From Tetmemena sp. SeJ-2015 (lineage: Eukaryota; Ciliophora; Spirotrichea; Sporadotrichida; Oxytrichidae), in NCBI GenBank assembly GCA_027382625.1, contig JAJKFJ010022706.1, positions 1 to 64,000 of the forward strand: a stretch of 64,000 nt of DNA. The letters run 5' to 3'. The notes under the pieces were generated by a model. The model was not told the origin of the DNA and searched no databases. It worked only from the letters and a program-made list of their open reading frames with translations. Positions 36,451-48,147 of the stretch are shown here, in pieces. Positions within the stretch are counted from its first letter, which is position 1, and every line of letters starts with the position of its first letter. The position numbers and the translations under genes are program-made.

Positions 36451-38130
36451 ATGCCTCAGTTGAATAAGTAGCAGCTGGGCGTTTCAATGCCAGGGGTGGC
36501 ATCTGTGTCTGGAATCAACATGGGAGCAGCTGCTCCAGCTTCTTCCCAGTTCAGGAGGGTCATTCATAAAACTCTAAACGGCGTGGTCACAGACGACCCA
36601 GATGACTACCTCAACAAAAAGAAAAGAAAGAAGGATGTAAGTACTCTTGCAACACCACCTCCTACTCTTAGTATGAAATATTTATCCTCATAAAACACTC
36701 CCTCATACTTTATTCTAACCAAAAACTTTAGTAAACTTTTTAAAATGGTGAAGAAATTAGGTATCAAATATTAAATGATTACGTTTCTAACAAGGGATGG
36801 AAGGCGCCAATTGAAAAGCCCTACCAGTCTTTGGGATAGTTCGCCAACGTAGCTCAAGCATTTGAGTCTTTGAAGGAGCAGCTTCCCACAGTTCAGTAAC
36901 TCTCCAATCCAAACGTGGACCTCGAAACTCTAAGAAACCTCAGAACAATAAAACGACTTTATGGATAAGGAGGCCTATAAAGTACTTTATCATTTTATTT
37001 AAGGCCCTGAGTCACAAGGAAGCATGAGATAAAAGAATACCCAGAGCACAGGTGCGGCAGATAAGAAGTACATCAAAGAGAAGAAGTCAGGGCATCTCAG
37101 AAACTCTACATAAGCAATCGCCTCAACTTTGCGCGTGCTATTATTAAATTTTAACTGGCCTTGGAGGTGAGGAGGGCTCTATAAATGGTGGCGTGATTGG
37201 CATGGCGAGCACAGTTGATGCGGGAAGAGTGATGCTGATTTTGAAAGAGTCGAAGGACGATATAAACAGGATTAACTTTGGTAGAAGCCTAGGAAGACGT
37301 TTTGAGACCCAAGGTGGATTCTATACTTCAGGTGCTGGGAGTGTGGGTATGGGAGGTAGACTAGGGTTAAACTCGATGGGCATGAAGAGTCTCAGGAACA
37401 CCGTCAAGAGTTCCTTCGTGAGTGCTGATTAGAAGTAGAGTGGTGGTGGAGAGATTTCTAAAGATGGTGTTCAGGAAGGCGATGCGACTACTGCTGAAGT
37501 GTTTTACAAGGGCATGAATAACAGGATCAATAGTCCAAGCCTAAAGAGACTCATGCTTTTGGAAACGGATGGCAACTACATCCTCAAGCAAGAGATAAAT
37601 GATAGCATGAGGAGAGTCAAAGCTGCCAAGAAAGGATTCGGCTTGGGAGCTATCAGTCCTCCTCATGACCCTAAATTCTTCCTACCGTTCCAGAAGGATT
37701 ATTTTTCAGCTAAGAATAGTCCCAGATTAGAGCCCATGAACTCTAGTCCCTCTTAGAAAAGTAAGCAACGAGTTCATAAAATAAGTGTTTTACTATAGAG
37801 AATGGATATTCGAAGAATCCAAGGTTGAGAGATTCAAGCCGCTCAAATGCTGCTGATAGCAAGATTGCTAATAATTTGAAAGCTAATAAAATCACCCACG
37901 AGTCTACTCTTGAATCTCATGGAGGGACCTTTGGCTTTGGAAATACGCAAGACCTTGGGTTTAATGGAGATACCAGTACTTTCATAACTTCCACTAAGGT
38001 AGGAGAGTCAAATTAGCAGAACAATATTATAGAACTAATTAATATTTTAAAAATTTGCGAGGAAAAATATTAACTATAAGGGTAACATATATCTATAGCT
38101 ATCTAAGGTTCATTAGCATGGATGCGATGA
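36451..38130 (+). CDS. hypothetical protein, 3' end running into the palindromic element
   Basis: ATG 36451 (MPQLNKQQLGVSMPGVASVS). Intron 36637-36731, IES 36976-37006, IES 37129-37156, intron 37761-37798. Good coding style throughout: GEEIRYQILNDYVSNKGWK, RSLGRRFETQGGFYTSG, GFGLGAISPPHDPKFFLPF, ESHGGTFGFGNTQDLGF. The last codons before 38030 are still open and the first TGA (38128) lies inside the left arm of the inverted repeat. So the native 3' end is displaced, or the element sits in an IES and the last MDS lies elsewhere. No family recognised. Confidence 0.7.
36976..37006. other. IES, 31 bp, pointer AGGCC
   Basis: Repeats at 36971-36975 and 37002-37006. Removal gives LYGQGGPESQGSMRQ in frame. 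Confidence 0.8.
37129..37156. other. IES, 28 bp, pointer AACT
   Basis: Repeats at 37125-37128 and 37153-37156. Removal gives TQAIASTGLGGEEGSINGG in frame. Confidence 0.8.
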
Positions 38131-39544
38131 AGGAAATGTAGAGACCAATGCATCATTATCACTACAGAAGCAATAAGCAAGTGCGCTCTACATCTAACGC
38201 TGAGTAATGTTGAATTGCATCGAGAGCGCGCATCGAAACTTCAACTGCGATAGAGAGTGAAGTGCTAGCAAGCATATACTCTTTATATACTGTGTATTTA
38301 CTCTATGTCACTCACTTATCTCTATACGCTCTAAGTAGAAATGATGATTATATACTTGAAATGATAAGTGATGAAGAGTGCAAATGCATTTTCCACTTGA
38401 TAGCGTAACTTACTTGAGTGGCGCTCAATGTGCGATATGTGCGCCGTGAAACGCTCTCTCGAATGATGCTACTTGCGCACTTGTTGCATATCGGAAAAGT
38501 AGAGAGGAGAGGCTTGCACTGAAAAGTGCGATAGTGATTTTCACTCCACCATACTTAAGTTTGCACTTGTTTGCACTTGTATCTCATTGTACACGCATGT
38601 CATGAGTGCATACACTAGTGATTCATGTTTGCACATGATGTATGAATGATATTAGCATGCATGAGCAGTGATACATTTCGCACACACATAGTTTGCAGTG
38701 AAAGAGTGCGCTCTCAATCAAAGTGCGATAGAGTTCATCACTCCATTAATAATGATCGATTAAAGTTATGATCAATTATAAGTATATGATTATTAAGTTA
38801 TAGCGATTATTGGTTATATCATTATTAATGGAGTGATGAACTCTATCGCACTTTGATTGAGAGCGCACTCTTTCACTGCAAACTATGTGTGTGCGAAATG
38901 TATCACTGCTCATGCATGCTAATATCATTCATACATCATGTGCAAACATGAATCACTAGTGTATGCACTCATGACATGCGTGTACAATGAGATACAAGTG
39001 CAAACAAGTGCAAACTTAAGTATGGTGGAGTGAAAATCACTATCGCACTTTTCAGTGCAAGCCTCTCCTCTCTACTTTTCCGATATGCAACAAGTGCGCA
39101 AGTAGCATCATTCGAGAGAGCGTTTCACGGCGCACATATCGCACATTGAGCGCACTCAAGTAAGTTACGCTATCAAGTGGAAAATGCATTTGCACTCTTC
39201 ATCACTTGTCATTTCAAGTATATAATCATCATTTCTACTTAGAGCGTATAGATATAAGTGAGTGACATAGAGTAAATACACAGTATATAAAGAGTATATG
39301 CTTGCTAGCACTTCACTCTCTATCGCAGTTGAAGTTTCGATGCGCGCTCTCGATGCAATTCAACATTACTCAGCGTGAGATGTGAGAGCGCACTTGCTTA
39401 TTGCTTCTGTAGTGATAATGATGCATTGAGTCTCTACATTTCCTTCATCGCATCCATGCTAATGAACCTTAGATAGCTATAGATATATGTTACCCTTATA
39501 GTTATATTTTTCCTCGCAAATTTTTAAAATATTAATTAGTTCTA
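38030..39544. mobile_element. foldback / palindromic MITE-like element, copy 2
   Basis: Two arms of about 0.73 kb that are nearly perfect reverse complements around a loop of about 60 bp (near 38756-38818). Termini TAGAACTAATT...AATTAGTTCTA sit between TA dinucleotides. The arms are dense in GTGCA/TGCAC and GTGCGC words. Copy 1 at 4.8 kb matches it end to end. The almost identical arms indicate recent origin or ongoing arm homogenisation. No coding capacity was seen, so it would need a transposase in trans, plausibly a TA-targeting Tc1/mariner enzyme. Confidence 0.85.
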
Positions 39545-39955
39545 TAATGACTAATCAATTCATTAATTACTAATCATTAACTTATTTCATATTAACAACT
39601 TATTTCAAACCTCCATTATTTATACAAGTCATAAATATAGATTCCTTACTTATTGCTCCATTCACTATTATGATTACTTATAAGACAATTAATAGTCATT
39701 ACATTAAGAAAGCCATTCGCTGAATGAGTTTCAAATACTTTCACATCTCATACTTTGTACAAATCACGACTTAAAAGAATGAAAATGTATAACTCTATCT
39801 TTTTCTTCGCACTGAAGCATTTCAGTATTTCAATGCACTATTTATGAATGGAAATGCACTGATGAAGTACACAGTATTAATCTCTTATAGGGAGAAGCAT
39901 TCCTATGAACTAATAAGATATACTACAAAAATTTATCTACTTTGGTCATATGGTT
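39545..39955. repeat. block linking palindrome and satellite
   Basis: Same order of short blocks as minus-strand 4826 to about 4660, so it belongs to the repeat unit. Otherwise AT-rich with no gene. Confidence 0.65.
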
Positions 39956-41350
39956 TTGCAGCTTAAATTTATTCGTAGCTAAAATTCCATAGCTTAAATT
40001 CTATGTAGCTAAAATTCCGTAGCTAAAATTCCAGGTAGCTAAAATTCCGTAGCTAAAATTCCGGTAGCTAAAATTCCGTAGCTAAAATTCCGGTAGCTAA
40101 AATTCCGTAGCTAAAATTCCGTCGTAGCTAAAATTCCGTAGCTAAAATTCCAGGTAGCTAAAATTCCGTAGCTAAATTCCGTAGCTAAAATTCCGTAGCT
40201 AAAATTCCGTAGCTAAAATTCCAGGTAGCTAAAATTCCGTAGCTAAAATTCAGGTAGCTAAAATTCCGTAGCTAAAATTCCGTAGCTAAAATTCCAGGTA
40301 GCTAAAATTCCGTAGCTAAAATTCCAGGTAGCTAAAATTCCGTAGCTAAAATTCCGTAGCTAAAATTCCGTAGCTAAAATTCCGTAGCTAAATTCCGTAG
40401 CTAAAATTCCGTAGCTAAAATTCCAGGTAGCTAAAATTCCGTAGCTAAATTCCGGTAGCTAAAATTCCGGTAGCTAAAATTCCGTAGCTAAAATTCCAGG
40501 TAGCTAAAATTCCGTAGCTAATAATTCCGGTAGCTAAAATTCCGTAGCTAAAATTCCAGTAGCTAAAATTCCGTAGCTAAAATTCCGGTAGCTAAAATTC
40601 CAGTAGCTAAAATTCCGGGAGCTAAAATTCCGTAGCAAAATTCCGGGAGCTAAAATTCAGGTAGCTAAAATTCCGTAGCTAAATTCCGTAGCTAAAAATT
40701 CCGTAGCTAAATTCCGTAGCTAAATTCCGTAGCTAAAATTCCGGTAGCTAAAATTCCGGTAGCTAAAATTCCGTAGCTAAAATTCCGTAGCTAAAATTCT
40801 CGTAGCTAAAATTCCGGGAGCTAAAATTCCAGTAGCTAAAATTCCGTTAGCTAAATTCCGTAGCTAAAATTCCGGGAGCTAAAATTCCGGGAGCTTAAAA
40901 TTCCGTAGCTAAAATTCCGTAGCTAAAATTCCGGTAGCTAAAATTCCGTAGCTAAAATTCCGTAGCTAAAATTCCGTAGCTAAAATTCCGTAGCTAAAAT
41001 TCCGTAGCTAAAATTCCGTAGCTAAAATTCCGGTAGCTAAAATTCCGTAGCTAAAATTCCGTAGCTAAAATTCCGGGAGCTAAAATTCCGTAGCTAAAAT
41101 TCCGGTAGCTAATATTCCGGTAGCTAAAATTCCGGTAGCTAAAATTCCGGTAGCTAAAATTCCCGTAGCTAAAATTCCGTAGCTAAAATTCCAGGTAGCT
41201 AAAATTCCGTAGCTAAAATTCAGTAGCAATTCCCTAGCTAAAATTCCGTAGCTAAAATTCCGGTAGCTAAAATTCCGTGTAAATAGTAGAAAGATTCAGA
41301 TAATAAAATTCGTAGCTAAAATTCCATGACAAAATTCAGGTGCTAAAATT
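39956..41350. repeat. minisatellite array, unit about 14-17 bp (TAGCTAAAATTCCG)
   Basis: Roughly ninety tandem units estimated from the length. The core TAGCTAAAATTCC is followed by G, GG, AGG or TCG before the next unit. Units are far more regular than in the related array at 3.6-4.2 kb. The last 70 bp decay. No spacer-type variation, so it is not a CRISPR array. Confidence 0.95.
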
Positions 41351-42081
41351 CCCAAATAAGGTAAATATTCGAAATTTGTAGTAAAAAAACATTGACATTT
41401 CGAGTATACGTGAAGTTATAAAATTCACTTTGCCCAAATATGTTTGAATATTCGATTTAGTAGTCCCAAACAATTGCATTTCGACTAGTTTAAGATAAAA
41501 TTTTATTTGACCAACTCTGGCTTTCAGGAATTAGCTTTGGCTCCCAAATTTTCCTACACAGCGGGGGGGCCCCCCCTCCTGCGAGAATAGTTTTCGTCGA
41601 TAACTTGACTCGATTCAAATAGAAGGGCTCGAAACAATCACAGACCTAAACTGCTTAGCTTAGAGTTAAGGCGTAGTGCTTGCCCTATAATTTCTCGTCT
41701 GGCAGCCTCATCTTTATTATGAACACTTAATAAAACTCTTAATTTGAATTAAGTCAGACTCTTATTCTTACCTTCGCTACTCTCTGACTTCAATTGCCAG
41801 AAAGTAGATCATATCGGCTGCCCATTTTAAGTCTTTCTCTTTCCCTTTATAGATCTCCTCTCAGTAAATAATTCTGCAACTTCTTGTAATGAATGAAAGC
41901 GGGTGCTTAGAAAAAAAGACTTCAGAGATGGTGAGCTATAGGATTTGTATCCTGCTGAATGGCATTAAGCTGATTAAATCACTATTAAGAGAGCCTATTT
42001 AGTATTAAGAATTTGAATTAAGATATATTAAGTTATTTTACCGCCAATAATTATTTTTAAATTAAGGAAAGCAAATTCTTC
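41351..42081. other. spacer with a G7C7 palindrome
   Basis: No gene seen. A perfect G7C7 tract lies at 41563-41576. Pieces such as GTTATAAAATTC and ATATTCGAA words recur loosely. The segment 41580-42080 precedes the SecA-like gene and should contain its promoter. Confidence 0.5.
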
Positions 42082-45000
42082 ATGACTGATTTATCCTCGC
42101 AGGAGTCTTTGGGGCTACCTGAGAATCCTGCAGCCAGTTAGATTGCCGCTTACTCACAAACATAAGATAAGGTTCAACTTCCCGACACTCCTGCGTTTAA
42201 TCAGGAGTTTGAGCTGCCTGACAGTCAAGATATCACTCTAAGAAAAAGAGGACGGCCTTCTGTATATGAGGGAGCAGAACATCCTGAGCTCATTGATAAA
42301 GCAAAGCTCATTCTCCCTTCTCACAATTTTGACCTGCAGAAGATTCTCCGCCTTGATGAGTTCAAACTCCTCCGCAACTCAAAGGATCTCCCCCGCTTCC
42401 TAAGTAAATATGTTCTGAATCAGGCTCAAAAACGATCTACCAAATCACTGAGGGAAGTCTCGGTCAGGGACTTCAACTCGCAGTAGGTAGTAAGTGTCAA
42501 CTACTCGGGCATGATTGAGCCTCTTCCTACAATACATCGACCCTCCACTTCTTCCCTACAAGGATAATCTGCTTCCACTCCTCAAGCGAACTATGGAGCT
42601 AAGATATAATCTGAAATTACTTCCAAGTATCTCAGAGAGTACATGCTGCTCAAGCCACAAGAGCGATACTAATTCCTAGAGAAGATTTGTCTGCGCAATA
42701 GCTAAAGCTTGCTGGAGTTCCTAATCAACTTGAAGACCACTTGTAATTCTAACTTCTACGATGGTATGTTCAGCCTCGTCCATGAGCTAAACCTGAACCT
42801 CAAGTCAGAACTTCAGATTAAAACAAGGCTCTTTGTGCAATCTCTACTCTATTACCGCAATGAGATGATCTCAGTCGATTCGGAGCTACTGAGGAATTCA
42901 ATGACTTTGCTAGCTCACAGACCCAACTCTGAACAAACTTTAGGCCTCGCTAACTACGTTTTCATCAACGAGATCGAACACTTTTCAAAACTTCAGGAAG
43001 AGTTGGTGCTCCTTGACAGCAAGAACATTGGTATAATACCTTTGATGGCGGGAACATTTACCTCTTACAAAATTGATGCATAGGTCATCAGGCTCTTGCC
43101 AAACACTTTGCTTTGCCTCACCAAACCATTCATTCAGATCCTGAAGCAAGAGTCTGGGCTGAGGTTGATTCGATAGATTCCGATCGAAGTAGTGGGGGAC
43201 TTCGTTTAGATTTGCGCTCTTTGCTAGGCCAGAAGCTATGATGATCTTGATAAGATGATAGATACTATAAAGGGAATTTTCATTGCAAAGTGGGACTTCC
43301 TCGATCAAGGCGACTTTGCCTTACTGGTAGCTCAAATCTCAGTAGAGCTGAAGGAAAGAAACCAAGCCTGGGTCGGCAGGGTTTAAGATATACTTGAGGT
43401 GATCAACAAGGTCGTCACCATACAGCTTGAAAAGGGAGTAAAAAATAGACCTGACCTCATTGCAGACCTCATCAATGGTAACATGATCTCAATTAAGCAG
43501 ATACTCAAGAACCCGAAGGCGCAAGATGAATTCTCTCACTAACAGTTCTACAAGATGGTTTGTAAGCTGAAAAAGCTGAACAAAAGCTCTTTAGATGTCT
43601 AATCATTCTGTAACGCAGTTTCTGAAAGCCAAACAAGCAAGAGCGATCACATAGCCAAATTGGAAGAACTGCTGGGCTTTAAATTCCTTGGCCTTCAAAA
43701 ACTCTGCCTGAGCTTTATCAATGAGCTGAACAAGAGGTTTCTCTTTGTTAATTTCGGCATCGGCAATGGGAAGACCCTCTTGGCAACCTCTATAGCAATA
43801 GTGTCATGCCTTCGGAGCAAAAGCAGCTCCATCGTCCTTGGAAAAAATGACTATCTCATTCTCAGGGACGAGAAGAGATTCCAGAAGCTTGTCGCGGGCA
43901 GCGGTCTCTATTCGAATTCGAACATCTTTGAAAAGAAGCGAGGTGTTTTCTATATGACCCAGAAATACTTTGAGAGCTAGCTTGAATGCGATGACTTCAA
44001 GGAGTTTCTTAGCCACTCCACAGTAGTTATAGACGAGTATGACTGGATCATGTTTGATTCCACTCCTTCTTAGATGGACCTCGTCATCTAGAGCTTACGC
44101 AAAGCCAAAAGGGTCATCGGTCTGACAGGATCTACGCTCTCTCAGAAAGAGGAAATTTGTCTGAGGCTAGCCTTTGATTCCGATGAAGTAAGGTTCCCTA
44201 CTATCAGCTAAATCAAAGCCGACAAGAAAGTCCATCTTCAAGATATTCTATTCACTTCAAGTCAGGCTTAGTACTGCAAATTCCTTTACGAGCTCGCTCT
44301 CAAGCAAACATTATTAACACCAACTATTTTTGTTGCTGGGCCATCCTATTCAATGATCGAATCCTATTTCAAAAGGTACAAAGAAATCTAATTTTTCAGT
44401 ATGAAGGCTGTCAAAGGCTCGAGGACAGATGCCTACCTCGAGGAAAAATTTAATGTCCCTAATATCAACAAGAGATACGGAGCTTTCCTCCTCTCAGAGA
44501 TGCAAGGACGTGGCACGGACCTGCTTTCCTCTCGAGAGATAGAATAGAACGGAGGCATTTATCTAGTTATTGCTGACATTTTTAGCAAGAGGACGACTGA
44601 ATAGATTGTGGGGAGAGTTGGCCGCCTAGAGAACAAGGGCTAATGGAGGCAGCTAGTATGGCAGTCTGAATCGTAAGACACCATTGAGCAGGCCATTTCA
44701 TGTCGGCAAGAGTTCGTCGAGAACGAGAATCATTTAAAGTTCTCAAAGCTTTAATCTATCCTCCAGAGGTAAGGCTGTGACGACCAAGAGCTTGTCAATT
44801 CTCAAGCAAGTAATGAGGAGTTAGTAACTTCTTCTACTGTCTCATAGCAGGCTGATTCCTAACCTTGCTCCCAAGGCAGTGTCGAAGGAGATACTTAAGA
44901 GGAAGCCAAAGAACCAGAAGCCACTTCGCTGAGAGGAGCTGATGCAAAAGTGCAAGAAAAGGATGCTGCTTTGATTGAGGAAAAGAAAGAGAATCCTTTG

Positions 45001-45372
45001 CTCTCAACAAAATTTGAGGAGGTTCATAATTCTCTGCCAAAGCCTGCACTTAGAAGATTTGGCAGGCCTGTTCGAAGGAAGCATAATCCCGTGGGGTTAA
45101 ATATTGATGAGTCAGATGGTGAAAGCCTAGATGAGAACTATGCGAAAGTCTCTTTCAAAGAAAAGCTCTACCATGCCAGAGCCAACAAGACTTCAACCAA
45201 AAGAGGCGAGACACCTATATCTGGAAACGCTAGGAAATCCACAGAGCCTCTTGAGCTGTCGAAATCGAAGGCAGACGTGCCGACTCTTAGTGATTTAGTG
45301 CGAGCACAGGTTGGCAATCCAATCAATTTGACAAGAAGAACAACAAGAGCAGGAGCAAAAGCTCAGACTTGA
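42082..45372 (+). CDS. SecA-like SF2 helicase/ATPase with AT-hook-like motifs
   Basis: One uninterrupted ORF of 1,096 residues, without introns or IESs. The ATPase half contains GIGNGKTLLATS (Walker A), VVIDEYDWI (Walker B; DEVD in SecA), GLTGST (motif III), EMQGRGTDLL (motif V; MAGRGTDI in SecA) and QIVGRVGRLENKG (motif VI). This combination of GRGTD and GRVGR is characteristic of SecA-type ATPases rather than ordinary DEAD-box RNA helicases. Near the N-terminus is RKRGRPSV and near the C-terminus RRFGRPVRRK, both AT-hook-like and suggesting DNA contact. No signal peptide or SecA preprotein region is apparent. Neighbours are a transposase and an adenine methyltransferase, so a mobile-DNA role is possible. 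Function is not established. Confidence 0.75.
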
Positions 45373-45506
45373 GGCTTCGCTCTTCTTGAGAAAGACTTCT
45401 CGGTAGGGTAATACTACTGCAGGAGGAAAGCCTCGAAAGAGGAAGATTGAGATTTTAACTTTACTTAAAAATTAAATTCTAAGGTTTAAAATATTTGTGA
45501 CTACCT

Positions 45507-46324
45507 TCACTCCATCCTCTCGTTGAATTGTATAGGTTGCGCAACAGGGTTTCCGTCTTCATTAATGACACCGGCTGAATGCAGTTGCATGACGAGCTGC
45601 TTGTAATCTTAGAGCTCGTCCAACTACTGTTGAAGTTCGCTCACCTCTTCTCTAACACGCTTATTCTGCTCCAGGTACTTTTGCTTGCTCTGACTGAGGA
45701 GCTTTTCCTCTTGCTTCACCTCTTCGAGCTCTTTTTTGTTTCTCTTTCGATTGGACGAGCTCTTCAACAGGAACGCTGACCTTCCTTTCTAACCTAGCAA
45801 ATGTTCATTCACAAAAATAGTTACTGCTGAACTAAAGAGTTTAGGTTAGTGCAAGCGCTATTTCTGGTCTCATCTGGACTATTAGATTCTGCTTCTAATT
45901 AAACTTGTCCCGCCGAGCCTCTTTGGCTTTGTTGATCATATCCAAGGCCCCATCCTTGTCCAGAGTTATGATGACGTCGCAGATCCACTTCTTGTCGAGG
46001 TGCAGCCAGTCGCTCTGGTCGGGGAAGTATGCAAGTATCCGAGGGGACTTCTGTGCGAAGTCCATAAAGTCCTCGGCTGACAGTCCTTCTATCTATGGCA
46101 CTGCACTCACGATGATCTCGTTCCGTTTTAAGTACTGAAAAAAATGTTGGCATATTAATGCTTACCTCCTTCTCGCCATTTATGATGCCTCTGAGGAAGT
46201 ACACGTTTGTACAGGTGAGCTTCGGCAAGTAGGCGTTGCAGTCTTGGGCCAGAAAATCGTAGAGCTCCTTCTTGCTCCCGATCTTCTCCCTCACAGTGTG
46301 CACGTTCACGCTAGAAAAGTTCAT
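45507..46324 (-). CDS. hypothetical protein with C-terminal coiled coil
   Basis: ATG at 46324 (MNFSSVNVHTVREKIGSKKE). A 31-bp GT...AG intron 46135-46165 and a 19-bp one 45794-45812. TGA at 45507. The globular first part has CTNVYFLRGIINGEKEYLKR and DKKWICDVIITLDKDGALDM. The second part is a basic, then Gln/Glu-rich coiled coil (QSKQKYLEQNKRVREEVSEL). It is convergent with the SecA-like gene, 134 bp apart. No family recognised; the style of the N-terminal part could be a small DNA-binding domain. Confidence 0.65.
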
Positions 46325-46506
46325 TTCAACTTCTGGCGATGCTCTCCTTGATTAGTTCTAAAAAATTCTAATTTATTAATAATTAATTTTTTGTTGGCAC
46401 CCAGCCAATAGGGCGCTCTATTTATAAAACAAAATCCTTCTCGGCAAAAGAGAATTCTCCTGAAAGAAATCGCTCCGGGTTTGAAAGAAACTATTCTCTC
46501 TAAAGA

Positions 46507-48147
46507 ATGAATCAATTTCAAAGAGTCAAGTCAAAGATTACCGACTTCTTCAGGCGAAGGCGATCCTCAAATCATTCCAGTAGTGAGTCAGATGACAGTG
46601 AAATTGAAGAATAAACCCAAGTCGACCAGTTCAGCAAGCAGAAAGGAGTCTAGTGCACTACTTCCTTGATCGTTTTAGGTGAGGGTGGGCTTCAGCCAAT
46701 AAAAACCTTCGCTATCACAAAAGAAAGAATTGACCTACTGGAGAAAAGAGTGAAAGCAGTCATGAACTCTTCGGATGTAGGTTACTTGGTGATGGATCCT
46801 AAGTAGTACATATGAGAGAGGGCTGGGCTTCAGAATGAACAATCGCCTCTCGAACCGCATAAAATTCTCAAAAGTGCTCTCAAAGTTGCTAAATATTTCC
46901 TTTCGCACAGACTCCCTGCAGATAGCTTTAACGCAGGCGTTTAAAATAAGCTGGAGAGCCTTGAAGATCTGCTAGGACCTGCAATTCCTAAACTTACATT
47001 ATAATAAGTTCAAGAAATAGCGATTGATGTTCTCTCGTCTCTAAAGATAAACGCAGAGCTCAATACCAGATTCAAATAGAGGAAAGCTTAGTAAGCTTAA
47101 CACAAGAATCAGACGCTTAATTTGCGAGTCTCCTCCCTACGCCTGAAAGATGGAGTTAGTATTAAGAGTCTCTCGACCAGGTTCAAGGTTTCCCAGTACA
47201 GAATAAGGGAAATTCTGAAAATGAAATTTGATCCGGCATGGCCAAACAAGCAAGCATAAATTAAAAAGACGCAAAGTCTTACCTCGAGAGGAAAAGACTT
47301 GATCTCCGAGGAGTTGATTAAGAGTGAGGGTTAAATTTCTCTAGACAAGCTAATTTTGCTATTACGAGAGAGACTCGGACTCAAGGCTGGTAAGTCAACG
47401 GTTAGATAACACGTCAGAAAAGAATTAGGCCTTGCTTATAAGTAGATCAGCTTCCTTTCTCATCGCGCCAATCTTTTAAGCTGCCGTAAAGAAAGGCAGG
47501 TGGCCGCCTACTTCTTTATAAAATGCCTTTGTGGAGGGAAAGTAATTATTAATGTTGATGAGAGCGCCCTTCATTACACTTTGAACATGAAGAAATCTTG
47601 GAGCAAGCGGGGGAAATAGAAATTCTCTACTGCGTCATAAAGGCTTTCCTAGACAAGCATGATAGCAGCCCTTAGTAGCGATGACAAAGCGTACTATGCC
47701 ATCAACTAAGGTATGAACAACAGCGTGACTGTGTACGAGTTCCTACTCAAGCTGTGTGAGCATCTTAACTATAAGGAGCCAGGATGGAAAAAGAAGAGCG
47801 TTATTCTCCTCGACAACGCTTCCTACCACAGGAGTTCTTATCTTCGAGAAAAGCTTCAACTCTTACAGATTCCCGTTCTCTTTTTAGGGCCCTATCATTT
47901 CAAGCTCGCTCCGGTCGAAAGATTCTTCGCTGTCATCAAAAGCAAAAGACATGATCTGAAACCTCTTCTGAAGCAGCAAAGCAGACAAGAAGAACTTAAC
48001 AGGGTGGATCAATTATAATCTAGAAGTGAAGAAAAGCTAGTGCAAATATCTTTAAGTCTGGCAAGCACAAACGTGAGTTGGGCGAGCAAACTGTATAAAA
48101 AGACCCTGATCCAGGCTCTCAACGATTTAAGGCTCGAGGAAATGTGA
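46507..48147 (+). pseudogene. Tc1/mariner-superfamily (DD34E) transposase with one internal TGA
   Basis: From ATG 46507 the frame is open to TGA 48145 except for a single TGA at 46813-46815, between DPKQYI and ERAGLQNEQ. Catalytic residues are present: Asp in IINVDESALHY, Asp in VILLDNASYHRS and Glu in LAPVERFFAVIKS, 34 residues after the second Asp. Before them are a helix-turn-helix-like block (LKDGVSIKSLSTRFKVSQYR) and a second one (LKAGKSTVRQHVRKELGLAY). A basic Ser-rich N-terminus carries RRRRSSNHSSSESDDSE. The TGA may be a disabling mutation; everything else looks functional. Terminal repeats were not identified. Flanking ORFs to about 49.6 kb may belong to the same element. Confidence 0.85.

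Noticed and set aside
39956..41350. Regular repeat array resembling CRISPR
   Set aside because: No unique spacers of constant length; units are directly tandem with 1-4 bp variation, and the host is a eukaryote.
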